DNA from: an uncultured Pedobacter sp.
GTDB taxonomy: Bacteria > Bacteroidota > Bacteroidia > Sphingobacteriales > Sphingobacteriaceae
Assembly (NCBI GenBank): GCA_946478755.1
Contig: CAMLDJ010000011.1
Coordinates: 1 to 52,202, forward strand
Length of the DNA stretch: 52,202 nt
Reading direction: 5' to 3'
Below the pieces are notes generated by a model. It was not told the origin of the DNA, did not search any database, and saw nothing but the letters and a program-made list of their open reading frames with translations. Positions 16,866 through 26,288 of the stretch are shown in pieces (position 1 is the stretch's first letter; every line of letters begins with the position of its first letter). A program made the translations under genes and the position numbers.

Positions 16866-19736
16866 ATGAATTTAAAAGCAGGAGGCCTTAGCCTGGGCGT
16901 ATTGGTCTTCATCACTTTGCAGGTTTTTGCACAATCTAAACCGGTAAAGCAAATCCAATACCTTTCCGGGACAGATAATGTACATACCAAAACCTGGGAT
17001 TTTTGGGCCACCGGTGGAAGAAGAAGCGGGGTCTGGTCCAAAATTGAAGTACCCTCACACTGGGAACAGCAAGGATATGGAGCTTATAATTATGGCCGTG
17101 ATTATGTTACTTATGGAAAAAACTTTCGCTTTGCCGACGAGAAAGGTATTTACAGACATCGCTTTGATGTGCCTGTAAGCTGGAAGGACAAAGAGGTGTA
17201 TATCGTGTTTGAAGGCTCCATGACAGATACCGAACTGAAAATAAATGGCAGATCTGCCGGTCCGGTTCATCGGGGTGCTTTTTATCGGTTTAAATATAAT
17301 ATCAGTGACAAATTAAAATATGGCAAAACAAACCAGTTAGAGGCGACAGTCAGTAAAATGTCTGCCGATAAATCGGTAAATAATGCCGAGCGTTTGGCGG
17401 ATTACTGGATCTTAGGTGGGATATTCAGACCTGTTTATCTGGAAGCCGTTCCGAAAGAACATGTTGACTGGACCGCCATCGATGCCAGGGCGGATGGCAC
17501 ATTTAACATGAACGTTCATCTGAAAAACGTAAAGCCAGGACGAACCATACAGGCTGAAATCAGAGATAACAAAGGCAAGCTTGTGGCTACTGTTAAAACG
17601 ATAACGACGGCAGATTCTGTTGCCAATGTAAAAACGATGGTTAAAAATCCGGCCCTTTGGACAGCAGAAGGCCCGAACCGTTACCAGGTTAGGGTTTCGG
17701 TACAAAACAATGGTAAAAGTATTTATGAGACCACTGATAAATTTGGCTTCCGGACCATTGAAGTAAGAAAAGGGGATGGAATTTACCTGAACGGAACAAA
17801 GATAAAGATGAAAGGGGTTAACCGTCATGTCTGGTGGCCCGAAACCGGGCGCTGTGTAAATCCTCAGATCGACCTGGCGGATGTAAAGCTGATCAAGGAA
17901 ATGAATATGAATGCGGTTCGTTGTTCTCACTATCCGCCAGATCAAAGTTTCCTGAATATATGCGACTCCTTAGGCCTGTATGTACTGGATGAACTGGCCG
18001 GCTGGCAAAAGGCGTATAGTACAGCAGCAGGAGCTCCTTTGGTAAAAGAAATGGTGATCAGAGATACCAATCATCCCTCCATTATTTTTTGGAGTAATGG
18101 GAACGAAGGAGGTCATAATTTTGACCTGGATGATGACTATGCGAAATACGATATTTCAAACCGCACAGTAATTCATGCACATCACAAACCAGGGAATGCT
18201 TTCAATGGCATCGACTGTAACCATTACGAAAACTACTACAGCACAAAAAAGATCCTTGCCGATACCAATATTTACATGGTCACCGAATTTTTGCATGCCC
18301 AGGATGATGGTGGTGGTGCGGCTTCACTTGCCGATTTTTGGGATCTGCATTGGAAAGAGAAGAGGGGTGCCGGTGGCTTTATCTGGGATTTAGCAGATGA
18401 GGGCCTGGTGCGTACCGATCAGAATAATAGGATAGACGTTAACGGGGTAAATGCACCGGATGGGCTGGTTGGACCACATAGAGAAAAAGAAGGCAGTGCT
18501 TATGCAATCCGGGAAATTTATAGTCCGGTTAAAATTGACATGAAAACACTTCCCGAGGACTTTGACGGCGATATATCAGTTGAAAACCGTTACCATTTTA
18601 CCAATATAGATCAATGCAGGTTTAAATGGGAACTGCTGAACTTCAAGTACCAGGGAGAAATTGATAATGGCTATATGACCGTAAAGCAGGGCGGGCTAAC
18701 CGCACCATCGATTGCGCCGGTAGCTAAAGGGAAATTAAAAATAGATTTGCCACAGGACTGGAAGAATTACGATGCTTTGGCACTCAGTGCCTATGATCCT
18801 TCAGGAAATGAAGTCTACAGGTGGGTTTGGAAGGTTAAAACAAATGCGCAGTTGTTTGCAAAATCAATAGAACGAAAGCCGGCGAATTCGGCCGGGGTAA
18901 CAATTGCTGAAAGTGACAGTACCCTAACCATGAAAGCGAGTGGAATATCGGTCACCCTGAGCAAAAAAACAGGTAAGCTGCTTCATTTGGCTAACGAAAG
19001 CAGTGCCATGCTTTCCTTTAACAACGGACCGGTGCTGGTTGCCGGAAACGCGGCTTTTGCCGGATTAAAACAATACCGGGAAGGCGATGCTTTTGTGGCC
19101 GAAGCCACTTATTCCGGGGATATGAAATATGTCCGCTGGAAGATGAATGCGAATGGCTGGCTGGAAATGACTTATGAATATGCCTTGAATGGTGATTATA
19201 AATTTGCAGGGATAAGTTTCAATTATCCTGAGAACTTTGTCTTAGGGGCAAAATGGTTGGGTAAAGGCCCTTCAAGGGTTTGGAAAAATCGTTTGCAAGG
19301 GGGCACTTATAATGTCTGGGAAAACCGAAACAACAATACACAAACAGGAAGTGCGCCCTGGATCTATCCTGAATTTAAAGGGTATTTTTCTGATATGGTA
19401 TGGCTGGAGATGAATACGGTACAAGGTAAGTTCACGATCGCTTCTCCAGAAAATGGCCTGTTTGTCAGACTCTTTAATTTCTACGGTTTGAGTGGTATAG
19501 CATCTTATCCCGAGCTGCCTGTGGGCGATATCTCCTTCCTGGATGCCATTCCCCCCATTGGAAGTAAGCTGGCTTTAAATGTAACCCCGGACGCTACAAA
19601 TCTGGGGCCGGCAGGAGAATTAAACCACCTGAGCGGCACCAGAAAGAGAACGCTGTTATTTTACTTCGGACTACCTAAGCCGGATAGCGAAAATAAACAG
19701 TTTACCATGCCGAAAGAGAATATCCTAACCAACTAG
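16866..19736 (+). CDS. GH2 family beta-galactosidase-like hydrolase
   Basis: The 956-residue exported protein has the full GH2 order: jelly-roll sugar-binding domain (about 20-195), immunoglobulin-like domain (about 200-290), TIM barrel (about 295-590) and a LacZ-like C-terminal beta domain. The acid/base is Glu414 in WSNGNEGGHN and the nucleophile is Glu474 in VTEFLHAQDDGGG, with GVNRHVWWPETGR and NAVRCSHYPPDQ also LacZ-like. It probably removes terminal beta-galactose or a related residue from side chains. It begins 7 bp after the PL22-like gene and is the last gene of the plus operon, before a terminator. Confidence 0.88.
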   Translation: MNLKAGGLSLGVLVFITLQVFAQSKPVKQIQYLSGTDNVHTKTWDFWATGGRRSGVWSKIEVPSHWEQQGYGAYNYGRDYVTYGKNFRFADEKGIYRHRFDVPVSWKDKEVYIVFEGSMTDTELKINGRSAGPVHRGAFYRFKYNISDKLKYGKTNQLEATVSKMSADKSVNNAERLADYWILGGIFRPVYLEAVPKEHVDWTAIDARADGTFNMNVHLKNVKPGRTIQAEIRDNKGKLVATVKTITTADSVANVKTMVKNPALWTAEGPNRYQVRVSVQNNGKSIYETTDKFGFRTIEVRKGDGIYLNGTKIKMKGVNRHVWWPETGRCVNPQIDLADVKLIKEMNMNAVRCSHYPPDQSFLNICDSLGLYVLDELAGWQKAYSTAAGAPLVKEMVIRDTNHPSIIFWSNGNEGGHNFDLDDDYAKYDISNRTVIHAHHKPGNAFNGIDCNHYENYYSTKKILADTNIYMVTEFLHAQDDGGGAASLADFWDLHWKEKRGAGGFIWDLADEGLVRTDQNNRIDVNGVNAPDGLVGPHREKEGSAYAIREIYSPVKIDMKTLPEDFDGDISVENRYHFTNIDQCRFKWELLNFKYQGEIDNGYMTVKQGGLTAPSIAPVAKGKLKIDLPQDWKNYDALALSAYDPSGNEVYRWVWKVKTNAQLFAKSIERKPANSAGVTIAESDSTLTMKASGISVTLSKKTGKLLHLANESSAMLSFNNGPVLVAGNAAFAGLKQYREGDAFVAEATYSGDMKYVRWKMNANGWLEMTYEYALNGDYKFAGISFNYPENFVLGAKWLGKGPSRVWKNRLQGGTYNVWENRNNNTQTGSAPWIYPEFKGYFSDMVWLEMNTVQGKFTIASPENGLFVRLFNFYGLSGIASYPELPVGDISFLDAIPPIGSKLALNVTPDATNLGPAGELNHLSGTRKRTLLFYFGLPKPDSENKQFTMPKENILTN

Positions 19737-19760
19737 GCAATAAAAGAGAGAATAAAAACA

Positions 19761-19798
19761 AAAAGGAGTGGTCGCGATGAAAGCCACTCCTTTTTTGT
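19761..19798. terminator. Bidirectional Rho-independent terminator between convergent GH2 genes
   Basis: AAAAGGAGTGG (19761-19771) pairs with CCACTCCTTTT (19784-19794) around a 12-nt loop. The arms begin with A and end with T, so each strand carries a U-run after the stem. It lies between the stop at 19736 (+) and the stop at 19820 (-) and can serve both operons. Confidence 0.9.
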
Positions 19799-19819
19799 AG
19801 GTTTTAACCAGCATATAAA

Positions 19820-22783
19820 TTAAGGCTTTTCAAATATATCTGCCTCAATAATACTTAAAGTTCCCTTTGAATCGGATGCAGGCATTCCAATTCCGTCGTC
19901 CAGTTTCTTTCCGTTCATCTCTACACCGATATTGGTATCGTTTTTTCCTGCACCCGCATTATTTAATACGATGGTAAGGGTTTTACCCTTCACCGGTTTG
20001 CAGGCAGCGGTGAAGTAACCCAGGCCTGGTTTGGTATGGCCGTTGAATACTTCTTTATTGTCGACCAGGAGCCGGATCGGATAGATCTTGGTCCTGAAAC
20101 CATTTAATTTCAAACCCACACCGCTAACTGTGCTTTCTTTATCAAAGGTATACTTGATCCATGCCGTCGAAATTTTACCGTCGTTGGTCCAGCCGCTGAG
20201 TTCATTGTCGTCATAGCTGAGTTTAGCTTTATCGGCATTGGCACCAGCATCAACGGATATCACTTTAACAGCTTTACGGATTAAGCGATAAGATGGGCCC
20301 GCCGGTGTAGCGCCCCTGTCTAAATTAGACTTTAAACCATCAGCAGGTAAAACTTTTGCCAGCCCATCCTGTACGGGAAAGGCTAAAGACTGAAAAGAAA
20401 TCACAGCCGGCTTCAGTCCATCGGCGCTTGCAGTCAGCTCAATTTTTCCCGCCGTAGTAGTTGAACGCACAATTACCCTGTTCACCCCACATTCTACCGG
20501 CAGATCTTTGGATAAAATATAATTGTCTGGTCCCTGCGCAATCCCACCACGCCATTCTGCCGGACCGGAGAGTTTGAAATTTACCATATTGAGTGCCGTC
20601 GGACAACGGTTACCATCTTTATCAACCACTTCAACTTGTGCTAAAACGACATCTGCACCATCGGCTTTAAAGCCGGTCGGATTGTTAACCGCTGTTAAAC
20701 GAAGTGCTGCAGGTGCACCGGCAGTTTTTAATAGGGTCTCGGCCAGTTTCTTTCCATCAATACCGTAAGAAACCGCCTTTAGCGTTCCTGATTTCCAGCT
20801 GACATTTTTAAAAGTAAACAGAAAACTCTCACTCAGCTCCCCATAACCAAGAGATTTATTATTTAAGATCAGTTCCACTTTGTCTCCGGTGGAAACGACA
20901 AAGACATCTTTTTTAACCCCGGCCTTATAGTTCCAGTGTCCAATAATATGAATCCCTGTTTTCTTAGGCTCAACCCAGCCGTCCCAGATCACCTGGTGAG
21001 CATAATAGCCATCCTTCGGAATACGCATAGCGTCCACTTCTCCGCTGCGGCGGTAGTTTTCTTCACCGCGATGATGGGTATTGGAATCTGAAAATATGAT
21101 GTTTACGCCACCTGAACTTACCCGGGTCCCGGTGCCGGGGCGTTCCCTATAATAATCATTCCAACGCGCAACACTTTCAATAGCGTGCGAATCCTGGTTG
21201 CGGTTGTAGTCGCTCGCATCGGCCCCTTTATACAAAGGACCCGACCCGTTTTTATGAAAAGGAGGCGAATATTCGTCCCAGTATTTTCTTAAGCCTTCGT
21301 CCCTGGAGTATTCCATTGACCAGAGCGGCTTGCCCGCACTTTTATTGATGTATAACATTTCCCCACCATACTCTGCCTCCTTAATATCCAGCATCTCCCG
21401 CGAGCCGATCGCGCGATAGCCATGCGGATCATACTGATTGCGGATGTCTTTCATTTCCTGCATGTGTGCGGCGCTGATGGATTCATTGCCACATTCGTAA
21501 AACAAGATGCTAGGGTTGTTCCGGTTGTAGATGATCGCATCGCGCATCACCGCTTTTCGTTGTTCCCATCTTACCCCTTGCACATCTTTCTCCGCATCTC
21601 CGGCAGGCATAGCCTGGATCAGACCTACACGGTCGCAAGACTCAATATCTTGTTTCCAGGGGGTAATGTGCATCCAGCGTACCAGGTTTGCATTGCTTTG
21701 CACCATTAACTTATTGCTATAGTCGCTCATCCATGCCGGAACGGAAAGGCCAATGGCTGGCCATTCATTGCTGGTCCGTTGTGCATAGCCTTTCATCATC
21801 AGCACCCGGTCGTTCAGGTAGACCATGCCATTTTTAAATTCAGCCTTTCTGAAACCGGTTTTGGTCGTCACTTCATCCACGACCTGGCCACCCGTTTTTA
21901 AGCGGGTAGTCACCGCATACAGATAACCGTAACCCCAGCTCCAGAAATTAAGGCCGCTTAGGGATGCTGCCGCAGTAAGGGTCTTTGTTTCACCCGGCTT
22001 AATGCTTTCCGGATGTCCGGTAAAGGTCTTTAGCAGCTTACCCTCGGCATCCCTGATATCAACCTCATATTGAACATTCTGATCGGTGCTATTCTCGTTC
22101 CTGATCTCTGATTCGGCGACAATAGTCGCAGAGCGAGCTGGTATATCAAAATCCCGGGCATAAATATAATTGCCTGTTGTTTTTAAGGTCGTATATAAGG
22201 GCAGGGTCTGGTATAATTTTCCTGTGGCATGCAGCCGTACATTTTTGGGCAGGCCACCATAGTTGGCATTGAAGTTTTTGTCATTCCATTGATAGCCAGA
22301 ATTGGTCGCTTTTTCCTTATAGTTCCAGGCATTGTTGATGCGTACGGCCAATACATTTTCTTCGCCCTGAGGCTTCAGCCCGTCGGTAATGTCGAAACCA
22401 AAAGCCATAATTCCGTTTTCATGCAAGCCGATAAATTTTCCGTTCAGATAGAATTCGCCGGCCTGGCGAACACCTTCAAATTCCAGGAATATCTTTTTGC
22501 CGGCATCTGAGGCGGGGATCTTAAAATGCTTGCGGTACCAGGAGATCCCTGTAGGTAGATCCTCTATTGATTTTTTAAAAGCATCATCTTCATTCCAGGC
22601 ATGTGGCAAAGTAATGGCTTTCCAATCTTTATCGTTGAAGTCCGGCAATTCTGCACCTGCGGCATCACCCACATACAATTTCCAGCCGGGATTGAAGTTG
22701 TAGGTCGCCCGTACCGGATTGCCGGACTGGCCGAAGACCACCACAGTCAAAAAAGTCAGTAAAAAGGTAAGTTTGAATCTCAT
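19820..22783 (-). CDS. GH2 family hydrolase with DUF4982 and C-terminal discoidin-like domain
   Basis: The 987-residue protein has a signal peptide (MRFKLTFLLTFLTVVVFGQ). GH2 N-terminal sandwich (WKAITLPHAWNEDDAF, WYRKHFKIP) and TIM-barrel domains follow, with acid/base Glu434 in ECGNESIS and nucleophile Glu491 in SMEYSRDEG. A DUF4982 region near 600-670 is next (GHWNY, VFVVSTGDKVELILN). The last ~130 residues look like an F5/8 (CBM32-like) carbohydrate-binding sandwich. Such GH2s act as beta-galactosidases, beta-glucuronidases or other exo-enzymes, and the sequence alone does not choose. It is the second gene after the GH43-like gene, 16 bp downstream of it, in a minus-strand pair. Confidence 0.88.
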   Translation of the reverse strand: MRFKLTFLLTFLTVVVFGQSGNPVRATYNFNPGWKLYVGDAAGAELPDFNDKDWKAITLPHAWNEDDAFKKSIEDLPTGISWYRKHFKIPASDAGKKIFLEFEGVRQAGEFYLNGKFIGLHENGIMAFGFDITDGLKPQGEENVLAVRINNAWNYKEKATNSGYQWNDKNFNANYGGLPKNVRLHATGKLYQTLPLYTTLKTTGNYIYARDFDIPARSATIVAESEIRNENSTDQNVQYEVDIRDAEGKLLKTFTGHPESIKPGETKTLTAAASLSGLNFWSWGYGYLYAVTTRLKTGGQVVDEVTTKTGFRKAEFKNGMVYLNDRVLMMKGYAQRTSNEWPAIGLSVPAWMSDYSNKLMVQSNANLVRWMHITPWKQDIESCDRVGLIQAMPAGDAEKDVQGVRWEQRKAVMRDAIIYNRNNPSILFYECGNESISAAHMQEMKDIRNQYDPHGYRAIGSREMLDIKEAEYGGEMLYINKSAGKPLWSMEYSRDEGLRKYWDEYSPPFHKNGSGPLYKGADASDYNRNQDSHAIESVARWNDYYRERPGTGTRVSSGGVNIIFSDSNTHHRGEENYRRSGEVDAMRIPKDGYYAHQVIWDGWVEPKKTGIHIIGHWNYKAGVKKDVFVVSTGDKVELILNNKSLGYGELSESFLFTFKNVSWKSGTLKAVSYGIDGKKLAETLLKTAGAPAALRLTAVNNPTGFKADGADVVLAQVEVVDKDGNRCPTALNMVNFKLSGPAEWRGGIAQGPDNYILSKDLPVECGVNRVIVRSTTTAGKIELTASADGLKPAVISFQSLAFPVQDGLAKVLPADGLKSNLDRGATPAGPSYRLIRKAVKVISVDAGANADKAKLSYDDNELSGWTNDGKISTAWIKYTFDKESTVSGVGLKLNGFRTKIYPIRLLVDNKEVFNGHTKPGLGYFTAACKPVKGKTLTIVLNNAGAGKNDTNIGVEMNGKKLDDGIGMPASDSKGTLSIIEADIFEKP

Positions 22784-22799
22784 GTTAAATTTTGTGTGT

Positions 22800-23807
22800 T
22801 TAATTGGTTATAGCTAGTTTTAATGGTTTGTCTCTGTCACAGCTAATCTTGCCGTTTAAGTATTCCAGCTCCGCCAGTTGTAAGCTGCTGCGGCGGCTTT
22901 CGTAACTGTCTGTTCCTGCATGCTCGGGCGTTCTGCCCGGGTGGGTAAAATAATAGATAAAAGCCCGGCCTTTATTGACTATTACGTCTGCATGACCGCC
23001 CATCACGCCATCGTCTTTGCCTTTTCCCGGGGTTTGTAAAATGTTGTCAGCTTGTCTTTTCCAGTCCTTCAGGTCTTTAGAAGCGTAGACACCCAGGCCC
23101 TTCCAGTTGTCAACGATCATCCAGTACGTGTCTTTCCAAAAAAAGACCTTGGGGCCTTCGCCACCACGGTCGCCAATGACGCGCTTGCCACTGTCTTTCC
23201 AGTGATAAAGGTCGTCGCTGTCCGCATAATAGATAGATTTTCCGTCCAGCTCATTGTTGTAATACATGCGCCATCCGCCCTCAGGCATTTTAAATACACA
23301 AGCATCAATGCAACGTTCGGAAGCCAACTGAAGTTTCGACTCAAATTTCCAGTTGATCAGGTTGCTGCTGGTTAAGTGGATGATGTATCTTGGATGCCTC
23401 CAGTCTTTAAAAATGCCAGGAACGTAAGTGAGGTACATATGATAGAGACCCTTGTCTTCAATGACTTCAGGAGCCCAGTGTGTATAGTCCGGTAAGCGGT
23501 ACTGGATGTCACAGGTATCCCTATACTTCCAGTCGATCCCATCCTTCGATTCTGCGATGCCTATCCTTGTCCCATGTACCCAGCTTACACCATCTAAGTC
23601 TTTAACGTTGGCGCGCCGGTTGGTATAAAGCATAAACCATTTTTTTTCGGCTTTATTCCAGATCACTACCGGATCTGCCGCACCATCATACACCGGATCC
23701 CTGTACAAGGGTTTGGGTACCAATTTTGCCCGCTCGCTGTTCTGCGCAAGGGCAAGCATCGGGGCGATAAAAATAAGCAGCAGGAGTAAACGTTTAAACA
23801 GCCTCAT
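22800..23807 (-). CDS. GH43/GH117-like five-bladed beta-propeller glycosidase
   Basis: The 335-residue exported protein has the five-bladed propeller pattern of clan GH-F and related families. An early Asp sits in DGAADPVVIW (Asp45). A WAPEVIED strand, a blade with RCIDACVF and a late Glu in RGGEGPKVFF are also present. The short repeats -DW/-W(K) after each SKDL or SDDL are typical. It is expected to release arabinose, galactose or anhydro-sugar residues, and I cannot assign the subfamily. It is the first gene of a two-gene minus-strand unit with the downstream GH2, and its promoter shares a structured region with the divergent CE12 gene. Confidence 0.75.
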   Translation of the reverse strand: MRLFKRLLLLLIFIAPMLALAQNSERAKLVPKPLYRDPVYDGAADPVVIWNKAEKKWFMLYTNRRANVKDLDGVSWVHGTRIGIAESKDGIDWKYRDTCDIQYRLPDYTHWAPEVIEDKGLYHMYLTYVPGIFKDWRHPRYIIHLTSSNLINWKFESKLQLASERCIDACVFKMPEGGWRMYYNNELDGKSIYYADSDDLYHWKDSGKRVIGDRGGEGPKVFFWKDTYWMIVDNWKGLGVYASKDLKDWKRQADNILQTPGKGKDDGVMGGHADVIVNKGRAFIYYFTHPGRTPEHAGTDSYESRRSSLQLAELEYLNGKISCDRDKPLKLAITN

Positions 23808-24017
23808 TTGGTGGATTTGCTTTTAGATTTCAATGCAAAATGACCCTAAAATAGGATCATTTTAGCGGTGTTGCAACCTGCCCCATCCTTGTCGCCAGCG
23901 CCATGCGCTATACAGGATGGGCCATGTTGGATATTAAAACAAGCTTGCCTAATTTTCGGCCGGATAAATCAGATCCACAGCAAAACCAAATATAAAACAC
24001 AGCAAACTGAATAGCAT
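23808..24017. promoter_or_regulatory. Divergent promoter region with two strong inverted repeats
   Basis: This 210-bp gap separates the minus-strand GH43-like gene from the plus-strand CE12 gene, so it must hold promoters for both. It contains an inverted repeat with 12-bp arms, one mismatch and an AAA loop (23837-23863). It also contains a nested hairpin: outer arms CCCATCCT (23882-23889) and AGGATGGG (23914-23921), and a perfect inner stem AGCGC-CAT-GCGCT (23897-23909). They could be operators, cruciforms or 5'-UTR structures. No T run follows either, so simple terminators are less likely. Confidence 0.6.
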
Positions 24018-25298
24018 ATGAGGCCAAAGCATCTTTTGAAATTAATACTGACCTTTATTTTATGGAGTAACCTGAGCCATGCACAGGTAAAGACCGATTA
24101 TAAATTTGTTTTTAATTCGGGCAAAACAACCGGAGCTGAGCTGGGCGTTTCAGCGGGCGACACCTATAGGAAAGAAAAGGGTTGGGGCTTTGATTTCAAT
24201 ACCAGTATGGCCGATCCGAACCGGCCATTTTATTTCTCGGTTGCCGTACCTGAAGGAAATTACAAAATAACGGTCACACTTGGAGACCCTAAAAGAGCAG
24301 CCAGCACGACCGTTAAAGCGGAATCGCGCCGGTTAATGCTGGAAGCCATCCCGACGGCTGCAGGTAAATCTTTAAAAAAGACTTTCATTGTCAATATAAA
24401 GGATAGAAACATCAATAATGGAGAGATCGTATCCCTGAAAACACGCGAATTAACCAAGCTGGACTGGGATGATAAACTGACCTTAGAGTTTGCCGGACAG
24501 CCCGCATTGCAAGCCATAGAAATGACCAGGGTGGAAGACCAGATCACGGTTTTCCTGGCTGGAAATTCAACCGTCGTGAACCAGGAAGATGAGCCCTGGG
24601 CCTCATGGGGACAAATGATCCCGCGGTTCTTTAAACCGGGAGTATCCTTTGCCAACCATGCGGAATCGGGACTTACACTGGGTTCTTTTATAGGCAGCAA
24701 AAGACTGAAGAAAGTAATGAGCATCATTAAGCCCGGCGACTATCTATTTATAGAGTTTGGCCATAACGATCAGAAGGAGAAAGGGCCTAATGCTGGCGCA
24801 TACAAATCGTACACACAACGCTTAAAAACATTTGTAGCAGAAACAAAGAAAAAAGGAGCAATCCCGGTAATCGTAACTTCTACCAGTCGCCGGTCATTCC
24901 AAAACGGTAAGATCGTAAATTCTCTGGGGGATTTTCCGGAGGCGGCGCGGAAGGTTGCTGCTGCAGAAAATGTAGCCCTGATTGATCTGAACGCATTGAC
25001 TACAACATTGTTCAATGCCCTGGGCGAAGAGCCCTCAAAAAAAGCCTTTGTGCACTATCCGGCAAACACCTATCCGGGGCAGGATAAGCCATTGGCCGAC
25101 AATACACATTTCAATACTTACGGAGCTTATGAGATTTCTAAATGTGTGGTTGAAGGAATCAAGGCAGCGAAGTTGGGCATTGTAAAATACCTGATCGATC
25201 CAAAGGCTAAGTTTGATCCAGCCAAACCAGATGCAGAAAGCAACTGGCATTGGCCGGAAAGCCCAAAAAGTAGTGTTGTAAAACCAGATGGGAATTAA
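24018..25298 (+). CDS. CE12-type rhamnogalacturonan acetylesterase (SGNH hydrolase)
   Basis: The 426-residue exported protein has an N-terminal beta-sandwich (about 25-175) and an SGNH esterase domain. Its block I is AGNSTVV with Ser184, block III is GHND at 248-251, and the catalytic Asp/His are in DNTHFNTYGA (Asp361, His364). This matches family CE12, which removes acetyl groups from rhamnogalacturonan and other pectic or xylan chains. It is the only plus-strand gene between two minus-strand units and ends 1 bp from the convergent GH43 stop, leaving no room for a separate terminator. Its substrate is inferred from family and neighbours. Confidence 0.9.
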   Translation: MRPKHLLKLILTFILWSNLSHAQVKTDYKFVFNSGKTTGAELGVSAGDTYRKEKGWGFDFNTSMADPNRPFYFSVAVPEGNYKITVTLGDPKRAASTTVKAESRRLMLEAIPTAAGKSLKKTFIVNIKDRNINNGEIVSLKTRELTKLDWDDKLTLEFAGQPALQAIEMTRVEDQITVFLAGNSTVVNQEDEPWASWGQMIPRFFKPGVSFANHAESGLTLGSFIGSKRLKKVMSIIKPGDYLFIEFGHNDQKEKGPNAGAYKSYTQRLKTFVAETKKKGAIPVIVTSTSRRSFQNGKIVNSLGDFPEAARKVAAAENVALIDLNALTTTLFNALGEEPSKKAFVHYPANTYPGQDKPLADNTHFNTYGAYEISKCVVEGIKAAKLGIVKYLIDPKAKFDPAKPDAESNWHWPESPKSSVVKPDGN

Positions 25299-25299
25299 T

Positions 25300-26280
25300 T
25301 TACCTGGGTTTAGCCAAGCCCTCGGAAGTCATGACTACCCGTTTCATACTGCCGTCCTTGTTGTAGTATAGCTGGTCGATGCATACCGATCTCCTGAAGC
25401 TGCCACCATCGGTATTTAGCCCGCCATTGTGATAAATGAAATAGGATTTGCCCTTGAAATCTATGATCGCCTGATGATTCGTGTTGGAATTGCCGGCAAT
25501 TTCATTTAAAATGCCTTTATATGCCCATGGTCCGTTGATATTTTTGCTCATGGCATAAACGATTTTTTCAGGGAATTGGGAGGCGTAAGATAAATAGTAC
25601 CAGCCCTTACGCTGATGAATCCAGGGTGCCTCGGTAAATTCAGGAAGATCTACCGTTTTGATTGGGCCGTCAAGCTCAATCATGTTTTTCTTTAATTTAG
25701 CGTAGTAACATTTGGTATTGCCCCAGAATAAATAGGCCTGGCCGTCGGTGTCGATGATCACCGATGGATCGATATCATCCCAGCTGATTTTGGTGTCCGT
25801 GGTCATGTCGTTCGTGATCAGCGCTTTGCCTATCGCATCTTTAAAAGGGCCGGTCGGACTGTCAGATACCGCCACGCCAATGGCTTTACCATGAATGGCA
25901 TTATGTGTAATGGCGACATACCAGTAAAACTTGCCATCCCGTTCTATGACCTGCGAAGCCCAGGAATCATCCTTTGCCCAGGAAAAGTCTTTGGCACTAA
26001 GCGGAACTTTATGCTCCTTCCAGTTCAGCATGTCAGCCGATGAATAACACAGCCATTCGTGCATCTCGTATCGCTCTTTTCCTTTGGGGGCCTGATCATG
26101 ACCGGTGTAGAGGTAAACAGAATCGCCATATACCAGCGCGGCCGGATCTGCCGTATACTTATCTTTGATGATGGGATTGCCGGTCGCTTTAAACCTTCCG
26201 GTCTCCTGTGCGCGGACCATAGCAAAACTTGCCGTACAAATCAGCAGGGTTAAATAATGTGATTTTATAGCTTGGAACAT
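25300..26280 (-). CDS. GH43 family glycosidase (arabinofuranosidase/xylosidase type)
   Basis: The 326-residue exported protein shows the three GH43 catalytic carboxylates: Asp45 in KYTADPAALVY (general base), Asp171 in DDIDPSVI (pKa modulator) and Glu217 in FTEAPWIHQ (general acid). The spacing fits a single five-bladed propeller without an added carbohydrate-binding domain. GH43 enzymes of this shape remove arabinofuranose or xylose residues. It is the last gene of the minus operon that begins with GH51 at 30771, and lies 8 bp after the preceding GH43 gene. Confidence 0.9.
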   Translation of the reverse strand: MFQAIKSHYLTLLICTASFAMVRAQETGRFKATGNPIIKDKYTADPAALVYGDSVYLYTGHDQAPKGKERYEMHEWLCYSSADMLNWKEHKVPLSAKDFSWAKDDSWASQVIERDGKFYWYVAITHNAIHGKAIGVAVSDSPTGPFKDAIGKALITNDMTTDTKISWDDIDPSVIIDTDGQAYLFWGNTKCYYAKLKKNMIELDGPIKTVDLPEFTEAPWIHQRKGWYYLSYASQFPEKIVYAMSKNINGPWAYKGILNEIAGNSNTNHQAIIDFKGKSYFIYHNGGLNTDGGSFRRSVCIDQLYYNKDGSMKRVVMTSEGLAKPR

Positions 26281-26288
26281 GTTCTTCT

